Shown one piece after another: positions 1 through 9,715 of a stretch of 64,000 nucleotides of DNA. This DNA comes from Allolobophora icterica. Taxonomy: Eukaryota > Annelida > Clitellata > Crassiclitellata > Lumbricidae. The stretch is taken from NCBI GenBank assembly GCA_963556255.1, contig OY744611.1, positions 7,763,474 through 7,827,473 of the forward strand, in the 5' to 3' direction. Every line of letters begins with the position of its first letter. Position 1 is the first letter of the stretch. The notes under the pieces were generated by a model. It saw nothing but the letters and a program-made list of their open reading frames with translations. It was not told where the DNA came from and made no database searches. A program made the position numbers and the translations under genes.

Positions 1-285
1 CGTCGCTATGGCTAAACTCTCCAGAAGAATACCAGGAATAAAACCAATACCAGTGGCTAACATAGCTGCCCCACCCACCCCAGTTCCAAGACTAACCAGA
101 GCAAGGCCGGCCGAGGCCCCATTAGCCACATCTACAACCCTCTTATACTTTTTGCACAGTTGTCCCCGACTTATCGCCTCAGACCTCAGGAATGCTTCTA
201 TTTCGCCAATCTTCTGCAGACGAAATGTTTGCGACGTCGTGTCTGACGAAATTGTTGACTCCATAAGCGTTGGGTACAAAGACAT
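1..285 (-). CDS. Polinton hydrophobic protein, 3' part beyond window
   Basis: The frame opens with ATG at 283-285 and runs without a stop off the left edge (95 codons seen). The first ~45 residues are charged and helical, with a KIGEIEAFLRSEAISRG-like stretch. They are followed by a basic KKYKR patch and a Gly/Ala-rich hydrophobic segment (SLGTGVGGAAMLATGIG), probably the first of two membrane helices. I recall this plan of a charged helix followed by a Gly-rich hydrophobic hairpin from proteins next to capsid genes in invertebrate Polintons; the function is unknown to me. It begins 6 bp after the stop of the gene at 292-837, in keeping with the tight co-directional packing of this element. 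Family assignment is from memory of the pattern; the reading frame is seen directly. Confidence 0.6.
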   Translation of the reverse strand, partial: MSLYPTLMESTISSDTTSQTFRLQKIGEIEAFLRSEAISRGQLCKKYKRVVDVANGASAGLALVSLGTGVGGAAMLATGIGFIPGILLESLAIAT

Positions 286-291
286 ACTTTT

Positions 292-837
292 TTATACTTG
301 CTCTATCAGTAACGTTACGTTTAACTCAATAGTTGAAGTACTTTCAACACCTCTCTTTTTTCCTTCAATTCTGAAACTCGTTTGTCCTGGAATGGATATT
401 GCTCTAGATGCATCAAATTGTCCACTTAGAATGTCGACTGTACGATCGATGCTACCCGCGGCTGTAATAACGCGTACTGACGCATCACCGGTACTAACAC
501 CAAACATTGTAAGCCTCCAGAATCCGCGGTCTAATGAGACCGTCTCATTATTAATTTGCAACGTGATACAAGGATAGCGCGCCGCGGCCAGTGGAAGCGT
601 TTGCCACGAACTTAGAGTCACAGTTTTGGTCGCTGTGTAAATATCGCGGCTGTGGTAATCGTCCGATACGAAATCGATGTGGATTTGGGGAACCGCGTCT
701 AACATATCTGCGGTGGGCTTAGGGATAGTATATCCCCAGTTGGTAAGGCCAACCAAATCATCGAGGTTGTGCTTGTGCATATTTGTTTCTCCTTTTTGTC
801 GGAGATAACCACGAATCTTGTAGTGTGAGTCGGCCAT
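292..837 (-). CDS. Polinton beta-rich protein, candidate structural
   Basis: An intact 181-codon frame. The first ATG is at 835-837; a second at 778-780 (MHKHNLDD) would give 162 residues and may be the better start, because the first 19 residues are basic and unlike the rest. The body is rich in alternating polar and hydrophobic stretches (VTLSSWQTLPL, CITLQINNETVSL, STIELNVTLLIEQV), which suggests a beta sandwich and fits a capsid, penton or fibre-associated protein. I do not recognise the family. It lies 9 bp downstream of the fibre-like gene and 6 bp upstream of the hydrophobic protein, so the three were probably expressed as one late-type cluster. No break is seen. Confidence 0.6.
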   Translation of the reverse strand: MADSHYKIRGYLRQKGETNMHKHNLDDLVGLTNWGYTIPKPTADMLDAVPQIHIDFVSDDYHSRDIYTATKTVTLSSWQTLPLAAARYPCITLQINNETVSLDRGFWRLTMFGVSTGDASVRVITAAGSIDRTVDILSGQFDASRAISIPGQTSFRIEGKKRGVESTSTIELNVTLLIEQV

Positions 838-1498
838 TATTAAGTCTTATGTGTCTCCAACTTTAAAATATGTGTAGATCTGAAAGTGGGATATTCCAAA
901 AGTACCTTGTGTTGGGCTGGTGGCCAAGACTCCCAGCCTGACGGCTCTGAATAGAATGTTAGCATTGAAGGTGAACTCTTGTGTAGAATTAGTCAAAGCG
1001 ACAGTGGAGGTGATGAGATAAGCGAATCTAAGTGCTACATCGGTAGCTTCGATATTGGGTTTAATCCCATATAATTTCCAGGACGTGATACGTGGTGCAG
1101 CAGGACTAGATCCCCCAGCCAGACTAACCTTCCATATTCGCACAGGCGTCGGGAATTCAATCTGTAACCAAGTCCCCGTAGAACCATCTCTCGAAGTGGA
1201 CGATGTCTTCCACTCACCTCTCACACCCGAGTTGAATGCCATATGAGGCGGGTTGGTGGGGATGGATTCGTTGGCTGAGGCAATGAAACCAGTTTCGGAA
1301 GAGTCTCTGGACAGTGGTGGAATATGACCTGTATGGTTAAGAAACTTGAGGTTATTCACGTACTGTATTACTAGACGGGTCAATATATGGTTGAACCCCA
1401 AAAAAATTGATACAAAAGGTTTCTCAACTGATTTTGTTACCATTTGGCATGCTTATTAACATAGTAAAAGTCTACTCTGTTCTGACCATTCGAAAAGG

Positions 1499-2480
1499 GT
1501 CATTTTCAAGATGGCGTCCAAGATGGCTGCCGGGAGCTAAAATTTTTCATATCTTAAGCAATATGCAACCTAGACAGGCGGTTTTGGTGTCAAAACGTAG
1601 GGTTTATTGCTTAGCATTCAGCTAAAATAACTTTAAAATCACTTAATGTATCATTTCAAGATGGCGTCCAAGATGGCTGCCGGGAGCTCAAATTGTCTAT
1701 ATCACTCTCAAAAGTTAAAGCTAGAAAGGTGGTTTTGGTGTCAAACCGTAGGGTTTATTGCTCAGGGTTCAGCTGAAATAACTTTAATCACTTAATGTAT
1801 CATTTAATCACTTAATGTATCATTTCAAGATGGCGTCCAAGATGGCTGCCGGGAGCTCAAATTGTCTATATCACTCTCAAAAGTTAAAGCTAGAAAGGTG
1901 GTTTTGGTGTCAAACCGTAGGGTTTATTGCTCAGGGTTCAGCTGAAATAACTTTAATCACTTAATGTATCATTTAATCACTTAATGTATCATTTCAAGAT
2001 GGCGTCCAAGATGGCTGGCGGGAGCTCAAATTGTCTATCTCAAGCAATATTCAACCTAGAAAGGTGGTTTTGGTGTCAAACCGTAGGGTTATTGCTCAGG
2101 GTTCAGCTGAAATAACTTTAATCACTTAATGTATCATTTAATCACTTAATGTATCATTTCAAGATGGCGTCCAAGATGGCTGCCGGGAGCTCAAATTGTC
2201 TATCTCAAGCAATATTCAACCTAGAAAGGTGGTTTTGGTGTCAAACCGTAGGGTTTATTGCTCAGGATTCAGTTGAAATAACTTTAATCACTTAATGTAT
2301 CATTTAATCACTTAGTGTATCATTTCAAGATGGCGTCCAAGATGGCTGTCGGGAGCTAAAATTGTCTATATTTCAAGCACTATTCAACCTAGAAAGGTGG
2401 TTTTTGTGTCAAACCATAGGGTTTATTGCTCAGTGTTCAGTTGAAATAACTTTAATCATTTAGTATATCATTTACTGGCA
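1499..2480 (+). repeat. Left arm: 150-169 bp tandem units with paired ATGG cores
   Basis: Each unit opens with the pair AAGATGGCGTCC-AAGATGGCTGCC (ATGG to ATGG is 12 bp). It continues through GGGAGCTCAAATTGTCTAT and a conserved GTAGGGTTTATTGCTCAG stretch, and ends in one or two copies of AATCACTTAATGTATCATTT. Unit-to-unit identity is high but not perfect, so the array is not brand new. Confidence 0.9.
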
Positions 2481-2514
2481 AATTCAATGATCATACAGTT
2501 TACAGTTACATAGC

Positions 2515-3960
2515 TTACACATACAATAAGTCTCTACTCATCATCATCGCCCGACTGCTTCGGAAGAAACTTGTTATGTGGATTGACACATATTTTTTAA
2601 TTTGGCACGGTTCACAGGGAGAAGTACATGGGAGTCCATTTCTTCTACAGGTGCAGCGGAGTGTCTTGCAGGAATTGCAGCAGTTGCAATGAATGACTTT
2701 CAAGAGAATTTTTCTGAAGCGTTGACATAACTGTGGCAAACCGAGTATGCTGGAGGTTCCAACCCCAGTTCATGGCATCCATACTGTCTGCTTTTCTCAT
2801 CCATATAATTATCTGGTGGTACGCTCTGCGACAATGAAGTTTAGTAGCAGTTTCGGTAGGTGAATACGTTCTGGTGATACAAATGATGAAGCATACTCAA
2901 CCTTCTTGCTGAAGTTGTTATATGGCATTTTCGCAAATGCATCTGTGCACTTGCCACCAAGCAGGACACCTCTGTGGTCTGATTTTGGACGGTGAATGCA
3001 TTGGCACATGACCGAAGGATAGTGTGTCATTTTACAAGCTTCTGAAAAGCATTCTTTTTGTCAACGCCGAATATGCGAGAAGTCGTGTCGCAACCTGTCA
3101 CGGCGTGGATAAATAACAACTGAGAACACCTGTCATTTCTGAGGATTTTTTTATGATGGTTTATGTTGTACACTTTGCCATCATCTTTTGTCTTGTCAGA
3201 TCCGAAGTAAATACTCTTACAATGTGGCTTTAAAAGGAGAGGAGTAAGATGAGGAGATCAGTATCTTCTGCGATTAGCGTAGTTTTGTGTAGAAGAGATG
3301 TCTCTACTGTAGCTTCCCTAGGTGCACTGACCACAGAGCAATCCCTTTTTCTGAGCTCATCCCTCAGCAACCATATCAGTTTCTGTTTATTGACAGCTCT
3401 TGACAAGAACTCCTCTTTCTTGCCTGTTTCAGCAGTGAAGGTGATAACAGGATAAATATTGTGGCCTCTTCTCAGATGCGTATTGTCTTTAGTGGATGAT
3501 CCTGGCTCATATCCGTCAAAAACAACCGTTGTACCTGCACCATATTGCCGGACGGTGAAGTCGGGTTACGACTGTGCTATTGCATCACAATGCCATCACA
3601 GGTTTCTCCTTTTTTCCCACAATATCCGATGAAGTAACGAATTTTCATCGAGGACGTGTCTCTCTGTCTCTGGGACAGAATCTATCCCTTGCATGTTCAC
3701 TGATCGCATGAGCTAGTTGTGACTTATCGGCCTTTCTAAAGAGGGCGGAAGGGAAAGGACTGAGTTCGTAACTCATAACTCATAATCTCCTCTAACGATA
3801 ATCTCTCCAGTTTCGGCAACTACCAGGAAACGTTTGAATAGAAGAGAGGAATCGTTGTTTCGGCTCGCTGCGACCGCACAGTCCCGGCTTTAGGTATAGG
3901 CGATTTAGGCGGCTGAGTAGAGCGGCACGTCTCAAGAGCCGGCAAATTCAGAAAATAAAA
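2515..3960 (-). pseudogene. Decayed PIN/FEN-like nuclease with Cys-rich tail, transposon-encoded
   Basis: Read on the minus strand with frame changes, the core of copy 1 shows in order: VVFDGYEPGSSTKD (~3525), EEFLSRAVNKQKLIWLL (~3410), LIAEDTDLLILLL (~3265), LLFIHAVTGCDTTSRIFG (~3090), QKLVK, and a C-terminal Cys cluster with CRRNGLPCTSPCEPC (2600-2640). Acidic EDTDLL followed ~60 residues later by TGCDTTSRIFGV resembles the XPG/FEN (PIN-fold) pattern of an acidic patch and a GCD..G helix-turn-helix entry. I recognise the whole as the C-terminal half of a large uncharacterised protein family found in many invertebrate genomes. The acidic DAD-like site expected upstream is lost here, and stops and frameshifts break it (one near 3228). 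Nuclease activity is inference. Confidence 0.65.
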
Positions 3961-4239
3961 ATAATATAATTAGTTAATAAGAAATTAAATGGAAATAAAT
4001 GTGCTCAGTAAGGGCGGCATTTTTTGTCCTTGCAGGTGGCCTATAGCACAAAACTGTCAAAGGCTGCCTCTGTGACCGCAATAGCTGAGGTTTTTCCAAG
4101 GCTCCAGGCTTTATCCTTTCTTCTGAATGGCAATATAAATACAGGCTTTCCGACCATATTATGCATGATCATAGGTCCAACGTCCTTAGATATGTCAGTA
4201 AATGACATACTAAGTGATTAAAGTTATTTCAACTGAACA

Positions 4240-5010
4240 CTGAGCAATAAGCCCTACGGTTAGACACCAAAATCACGTTTTTAGGTTGAATAGTGCTTTA
4301 GATATAGGCAATTTGAGCTCCCGGCAGCCATCTTGGACGCCATCTTGAAATGATACATTAAGTGATTAAATGATACATTAAGTGATTAAAGTTATTTCAA
4401 CTGAATCCTGGGCAATAAACCCTACGGTTTGACACCAAAACCACCTTTCTAGGTTGAATATTGCTTGAAATATAGACAATTTGAGCTCCCGCCAGCCATC
4501 TTGGACGCCATCTTGAAATGATACATTAAGTGATTAAATGATACATTAAGTGATTAAAGTTATTTCAACTGAACTCTGAGCAATAAACCCTACGGTTTGA
4601 CACCAAAACCACCTTTCTAGCTTTAACTTTTGAGAGTGATATAGACAATTTGAGCTCCTGGCAGCCATCTTGGACGCCATCTTGAATTGATACATTAAGT
4701 GATTAAATGATACATTAAGTGATTAAAGTTATTTCAGCTGAACCCTGAGCAATAAACCCTACGGTTTGACACCAAAACCACCTTTCTAGCTTTAACTTTT
4801 GAGAGTGATATAGACAATTTGAGCTCCCGGCAGCCATCTTGGACGCCATCTTGAAATGATACATTAAGTGATTTTAAAGTTATTTTAGCTGAATGCTAAG
4901 CAATAAACCCTACGTTTTGACACCAAAACCGCCTGTCTAGGTTGCATATTGCTTAAGATATGAACAATTTTAGCTCCCGGCAGCCATCTTGGACGCCATC
5001 TTGAAAATGA
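4240..5010 (-). repeat. Right arm: inverted tandem units matching 1499-2480
   Basis: These are reverse complements of the left-arm units, five copies 151-169 bp apart, each carrying GCCATCTTGGACGCCATCTT. The outermost unit of each arm is the shortest (about 150 bp) and most alike between arms, which argues that both arms came from one ancestral inverted repeat. Confidence 0.9.
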
Positions 5011-6138
5011 CCCTTTTCGAATGGTCAGAACAGAGTAGACTTTTACTATGTTAATAAGCATGCCAAATGGTAACAAAATCAGTTGAGAAACCTTTTGTAT
5101 CAATTTTTTTGGGATTTGGTGGTTTTTGTCGTATATTGACCCGACTATACAGCGGTCTCTTTACTGTCTGTATACCTTTTAATAACAAGAGCCTGATTGT
5201 CAACATATTGTTTATTGGCCACGTTCAAAGGCTCCGTCGGTATTTTATTTAACTTAGTCATTTTGCCGGTTACGATCCTCGTCACCTGCCCGATGCTCGC
5301 CGCGTCGCTATTAGATGTTGAGGCCCCAGTGTAAAGCCCAGTCACTCTCTTACCGCCCATAGCTAAATTTCCAGTCATTGCGTCGCCAACTTTAAGCACG
5401 CAAGCGCTCCTGGCGATAACATCTTGCGCGTTGGCGTAAGTTTTAGCAGCTTCAGCTTTCTGGTCCGCGTACTCCCTGGTAGCGGCCGCCTTTTGATCTG
5501 TATATGTCCTGACTGCCGCATCTTGGAAATCAACGTAACTCTTATTGGTTATGTGGAACGGTTCCTCGGGAGTCGTTTCTTTATTTGTAGTGGCATTGTT
5601 GATCAGGTGTGCCACTTGTTTCAAACTCGCAGCATCGCTATCGGATCCTGGAATCCCTATTGGAAGTCCAGTCACTCGGTGGCCACCCATAACTAAACTT
5701 CCAGTCATTACACTACCAGATTTTAGCACACACGCGTTCTTGACGATTACATCTTGCTCGTTAACGTAACTTTTTACAATAACGTCCTTTTCGTCTGCAT
5801 ACTGCCTAACGGAATCTCTCAGCACCTCGTTCTTCTCGTCCGTGTACTGTTTGGCATCGATAAGCTTCTGGTCTGCATGCCTTTCGGCTGCGCTGCCTTC
5901 TGGTCCGCGTACAGCCTGACGGCAGTGTCCAGCACAGTGTCCTTTTCGTCTGCGTAGCGTTTAACGAGACCAGTAACCTCGGAGCTTAAGCCGTCTGCAT
6001 ACAACTCGGCTTGGTGCGCCCGCTCTTTCGCGTACTCTGTTATTTGTTTCCAACTCGCAGCGTCGGACTCGATTACCTTGTAGCCGGGCGACACATCCGG
6101 GAAAAAACTGTAGATTACTGGCAGCTGGCTACCATTTC

Positions 6139-6910
6139 GATATGATCCAGAGATAATGTCGCAATTTACCAGGATTGTGTCCACCAGGAGAATATCGACT
6201 GGATTTTCTCCCTCTTTATAACCATGACCAAGCCTCTGAGGGTTAAAACCGAGCATTTGCCTGATAGTAGATTGCACCATATTTACCTTATATAGAGCAT
6301 TCGTAATTTTTATGAAGGCGCGTAGGGTAGATGCTTTAGCTCCTATAGTAATCGGAGAATTAAAGCTGAGTTGAGCAACACCTGTCGGCGGCAGAATTTG
6401 CTTTTCTAACTGCCGACCGATTTCATCATTAATCTGTGCGATCTCGTAGCTTCCGTCAGGCAAAATGATCGTCTTCCACGTCACACCATTGTCGGAGCTG
6501 TAGACGAACTTGTTATTTGTGCTGGCTATGATCCAGAGATAATGTCGCAATTTACCAGGATTGTGTCCACCAGGAGAATATCGACTGGATTTTCTCCCTC
6601 TTTATAACCATGACCAAGCCTCTGAGGGTTAAAACCGAGCATTTGCCTGATAGTAGATTGCACCATATTTACCTTATATAGAGCATTCGTAATTTTTATG
6701 AAGGCGCGTAGGGTAGATGCTTTAGCTCCTATAGTAATCGGAGAATTAAAGCTGAGTTGAGCAACACCTGTCGGCGGCAGAATTTGCTTTTCTAACTGCC
6801 GACCGATTTCATCATTAATCTGTGCGATCTCGTAGCTTCCGTCAGGCAAAATGATCGTCTTCCACGTCACACCATTGTCGGAGCTGTAGACGAACTTGTT
6901 ATTTGTGCTG
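6139..6910 (-). repeat. 386-bp tandem duplication inside fibre-like gene
   Basis: Bases 6139-6524 and 6525-6910 are direct copies at an offset of 386 bases; reading them side by side I found no difference. As 386 is not a multiple of three, the downstream frame is lost and a TAG appears at the junction. The perfect identity points to a very recent event or an assembly error. Confidence 0.9.
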
Positions 6911-7114
6911 TCTATGTTCGGGATCGAGTTATAAGTTTCAAGATTGACTAAAGCAAGCTCAAAGCGTCTTTTTGGATCCAGGTACAGCGGTGGTGAGAAA
7001 GCCGTGGTCCACCCTGTAGTATCTGAGGAAACAACTATACTAAAATTTTCCTTAGGCTGCAAAAGTTCTCGAATTTCTAAGAGCAGTTTTTCTGAGCGTT
7101 CCATCTTGTGTGCT

Positions 7115-9530
7115 TTATTTTATGAGCATGTTTCTATTCAATTCGAGTGCCAGCTCTTTGGATATCGCACCGGAACGCAGTAACTCGTCAAGAATGGCGG
7201 ATATTTCATTATCGAGACCAGTGTTTCCCGCGGCCCTAGAGGCCACCAAAAGCTGCAACCTCTCTACCAGAGCGTTTGGATCGTTATAAAATTGCACTGC
7301 GCCCCCACGAATCAGCTGGAACTTTTTACTTTTCCGGCCATGAATAGGCAGACCAGACATCTGTACGAGCTTTTTAAAAGTCTCGATTGCCTAAGGCGAG
7401 TATTGCTTAGTCTTAACGAATCGTTTTGTTAGTAGGCTGAACAACGACTCATCGGCCGGAGATTCGAGAACGAGGTTGCCACCTTTAAACACTCTCAGTA
7501 GGGTGGTTCACAGATACATGGTAAAAAATAAAGTTCAAGCTAGAAACCAGGACACCCTCTCAGTTTTTTAGACCTATCAATAGTATTATTTAGACAAAAT
7601 TTCAGCTTCTTATTCCAACTGGAAGACGATGCTCACGGACTGTGTTACTTTGTCATATACCGATAAATAGACATTAATTGCAGAAATGAATGTGTCGAGC
7701 ATACAAATGCACTTTATTCTAGATAGATCAAATATTACTGTAATTCGACAACATATGTGATACAAGAACAGTTAGCCAGATGGAACTGTAAAGTTTCAGT
7801 AGGTTTAATGAATTGGAAATGTCCAAAAATGTCAAAAAAACATCGTCCAATCCATGAATATCGAATGTCGATTTTTCTTGTTTTATCATTTCAACACCCG
7901 TTACCGTCTTTGACTCTAGAAACTGCAAGGCTTTGCAAGCACTGCGTCGACAGCAGACTTCTTTGTTGTGTGAGTGAGAACAGCTTTCCTATTTGCCTTG
8001 ACCACTTGCAGAAGAAACTGCTTTTCTTCTTCATCATTGGTGATGAGTCGGTAGAATTGCTCGAAGAACTTCACACCCTCTCAGCCGCGTCATTCACCAC
8101 TCTCAACTGCTGAATTATCTCTCTACCTTGCTTGTGATCCTCATTCTGGATCCATTACTCTGGTGGAAGTGTAACAAAGGAATCACTCATCTTCGGGCAT
8201 GACAGTAGTGCCAAGCTCACTGAGTTGTAAAATCACCCAAAACCCCTCATTTAGTGCCGTAGCATCAGCTCTCATCTTCTTTCACCAGGCTTTGCAGTCA
8301 TTCTGTCGACAGTCTTCACTTTATCTGTTATAGGAACTACAGCCTCATCTGAAAGGTACCACAAGTGGTTTTCTAGGACCTTCCTGGCAGCAATGCTGAT
8401 CTCACAGTCAATAGACTCATATTGTCCTAGACCAATCCAAAGTGACAGATCTTGTTCTGGAGCTTCAGCAGCAAGGGGCCTTTGTCCATGCCTTTGCGTA
8501 ATCCGGGCACCAAACTTCAAAAATCAATTAATCTGAGTTTCTTCTTGAGTACATCAGGTTGCACGCGAAAAAGGTAGATTTTGATTGCATACAGTAACTT
8601 GGCCATCCAATGTGCATGGTGAATTGGCCCAGGGCTCTCCAGTGAATTATTGAAGGCTGACTTCCAAAGGCAACCACTGTCAGTGTCAACGAGCTCTTGG
8701 TAGTTGTCTCTGATCTCTGAATCTGACTTTCTTTCAGCAAACTCCTTGACAAAACTGACGCTGTTTCATGGGGGTCTTCAGTGCCGGATATGACTTTCAG
8801 TCCTCGGAAGTTGACACGTGTCACACTTTCCCAGCAGCTTTAAATCTCTTGAAGATTGGGATTTATGGTGAACAGATGGACTGCAGCACAAGGTGAATAC
8901 TTTGGCTAAAATCAATTCCATTACATGAAGACAGCAGGCCAACCACAGGAGCTCTCAGCCTATTTGTCTTCCAGCAGAACACACACTCCGTTGAAATGCC
9001 CAGTGTTGACAGACAATGTATCAAAGCTCAAGGCTTGAACCTTGTCAGCTGTGAGTTTTCACAACTTCAGAAGAATATGAACGACCATGAATTCATTGTA
9101 TCGTGTCCCAAGGCTAATTTGGGCACAAAGAGGAGCTTATCCACACCACCACCTGAAACAAGCACTGGCAGGCGGTCAACATTTCCTGCTCCAAAAATTT
9201 TAGGCAGGGTTTTGGATCGACTAACAATGCGTGGGGTATTCGGGATGCTGGAAGCGCTGGAAGCGCTGGAGCAGCTGTTCCTGCTGAATCACCGAACAAC
9301 GCCGCTATCGGGTTAAAATTAGCAGACTCTGAAATCTGCGCCGGCAAATCCTGTAAAGCGCTGGTAACCTTCTGCAGCTCCCTAGATGTGACAGCCTGAG
9401 ACTCAGCCGTGGCTGTGGCTATTGGTTTAAAAAGCTTTGCCGCATCGTACTGAAGGTTGGCTTCGCCGAGCTTCTCATCCACGAAACGCTGTCTCAGTCG
9501 ATTCCTGCGAGCTAAATAATCCTGAGTCAA
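7115..9530 (-). pseudogene. Conserved Polinton structural gene, split by an insertion
   Basis: The start is at 9530 (MTQDYLARRNRLRQRFVDEK). The first ~100 residues are helical and Gln/Ala-rich, like the N-terminus of a conserved Polinton protein family whose members usually run on to a YGI...IGNKP-type middle and a Pro/Gly tail. The last third reappears at about 7500-7115 (FKGGNLVLESPADESLFSLL, then NDPNALVERLQLLVASRAAG, NTGLDNEISAILDELL). Between them 7510-9225 is foreign, with its own decayed frames. A TAG also interrupts the C-terminal part near 7391, with the same frame continuing on both sides. A shorter product could begin at the ATG at 7360 (81 codons). The gene ends 10 bp before the fibre-like gene starts. 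Function unknown; virion or assembly role is inferred from position. Confidence 0.7.
7510..9225 (-). pseudogene. Inserted remnant of an uncharacterised repeat-borne protein (HLWYLS motif)
   Basis: Minus-strand frames broken by many stops can be read as one family: VDKLLFVPKLALGHDT (~9115), NYQELVDTDSGCLWKSAFNN (~8690), AKLLYAIKIYLFR (~8600), KFGARITQRHGQRPLAA (~8510), and ENHLWYLSDEAVV (~8365). I recall this order, ending in a HLWYL(S/T)(D/E)E motif, from unannotated multi-copy proteins in invertebrate genomes. The mobile element behind them is not known to me. It sits inside a Polinton gene, so it arrived after the Polinton. No terminal repeats or target duplication could be found at the edges, which are approximate. 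Confidence 0.5.
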
Positions 9531-9557
9531 GGCGTCTCTCGCTCCTGTTTAGACGAA

Positions 9558-9712
9558 ACTTTTGTCCACATCGTGGTTGTATGTCAGCTATATCTTGCCC
9601 GTAACGATAACTTTTCTCCACATCGCGTTTGTATGTCGACTATATCTTGCCCGTAACGATAACTTTTGCCCACATCGCGTTTGTATGTCGACTATATGTT
9701 GCCTATATCGTG
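9558..9712 (+). repeat. Three ~52-bp tandem repeats between Polinton genes
   Basis: AACTTTT recurs at 9558, 9609 and 9661. It is followed each time by a CCACATCG(C/T)G sequence, TTGTATGTC and (in two) TATATCTTGCCCGTAACGAT. The array fills the gap between the start of the 9530 gene and the end of the ATPase, so it lies in the likely promoter region of the structural cluster. Confidence 0.85.
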
Positions 9713-9715
9713 TCT

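Larger units (their letters stand above)
1374..5145. mobile_element. Foldback-type DNA transposon with long inverted arms (copy 1)
   Basis: The ends are inverted copies: left begins GACGGGTCAATATA at 1374, right reads TATATTGACCCGAC to 5145. Both are flanked by TA (1372-1373 and 5146-5147), which fits a TA target duplication. The arms run inward for about 1.1 kb and consist of tandem units of 150-169 bp: six in the left arm (ATGGCGTCC cores at 1511, 1661, 1830, 1999, 2164, 2330) and five inverted in the right arm (near 4336, 4504, 4671, 4840, 4991). The ~1.5 kb centre holds a decayed coding region on the minus strand. The element sits in the Polinton fibre-like gene, and the host frame on either side is continuous in phase once the element and one TA are discounted. 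I cannot name the superfamily. Confidence 0.85.
847..7104 (-). pseudogene. Polinton fibre-like gene, broken in several places
   Basis: One gene in pieces: 7104-6527 (head), 6550-5819, 5825-5147 and 1371-847. The head (FELALVNLETYNSIPNI, then NNKFVYSSDNGVTWK and ILPDGSYEI) matches a virion-protein family common in invertebrate Polintons. The middle holds coiled-coil-like YADEKD/YADQKA repeats and at least two phage-tail-fibre collar repeats (MTGSLVMGGHRVTGL, MTGNLAMGGKRVTGL, each followed by SDAAS and a YVD-type stretch). The C-terminal 150 residues (TWLQIEFPTPVRIWKVSLAG, SWKLYGIKPN) look like a discoidin-type beta-sandwich, a plausible receptor or glycan-binding tip. Lesions: a 386-bp tandem duplication causing a frameshift and stop near 6527; a 1-base frameshift near 5890; and a 3.8 kb transposon at 1374-5145. 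Role is inferred from domain order. It starts 10 bp after the gene ending at 7115. Confidence 0.8.

Noticed and set aside
8..577. 189-codon plus-strand frame
   Set aside because: Antisense to two compact Polinton genes whose minus-strand frames carry the recognisable features.
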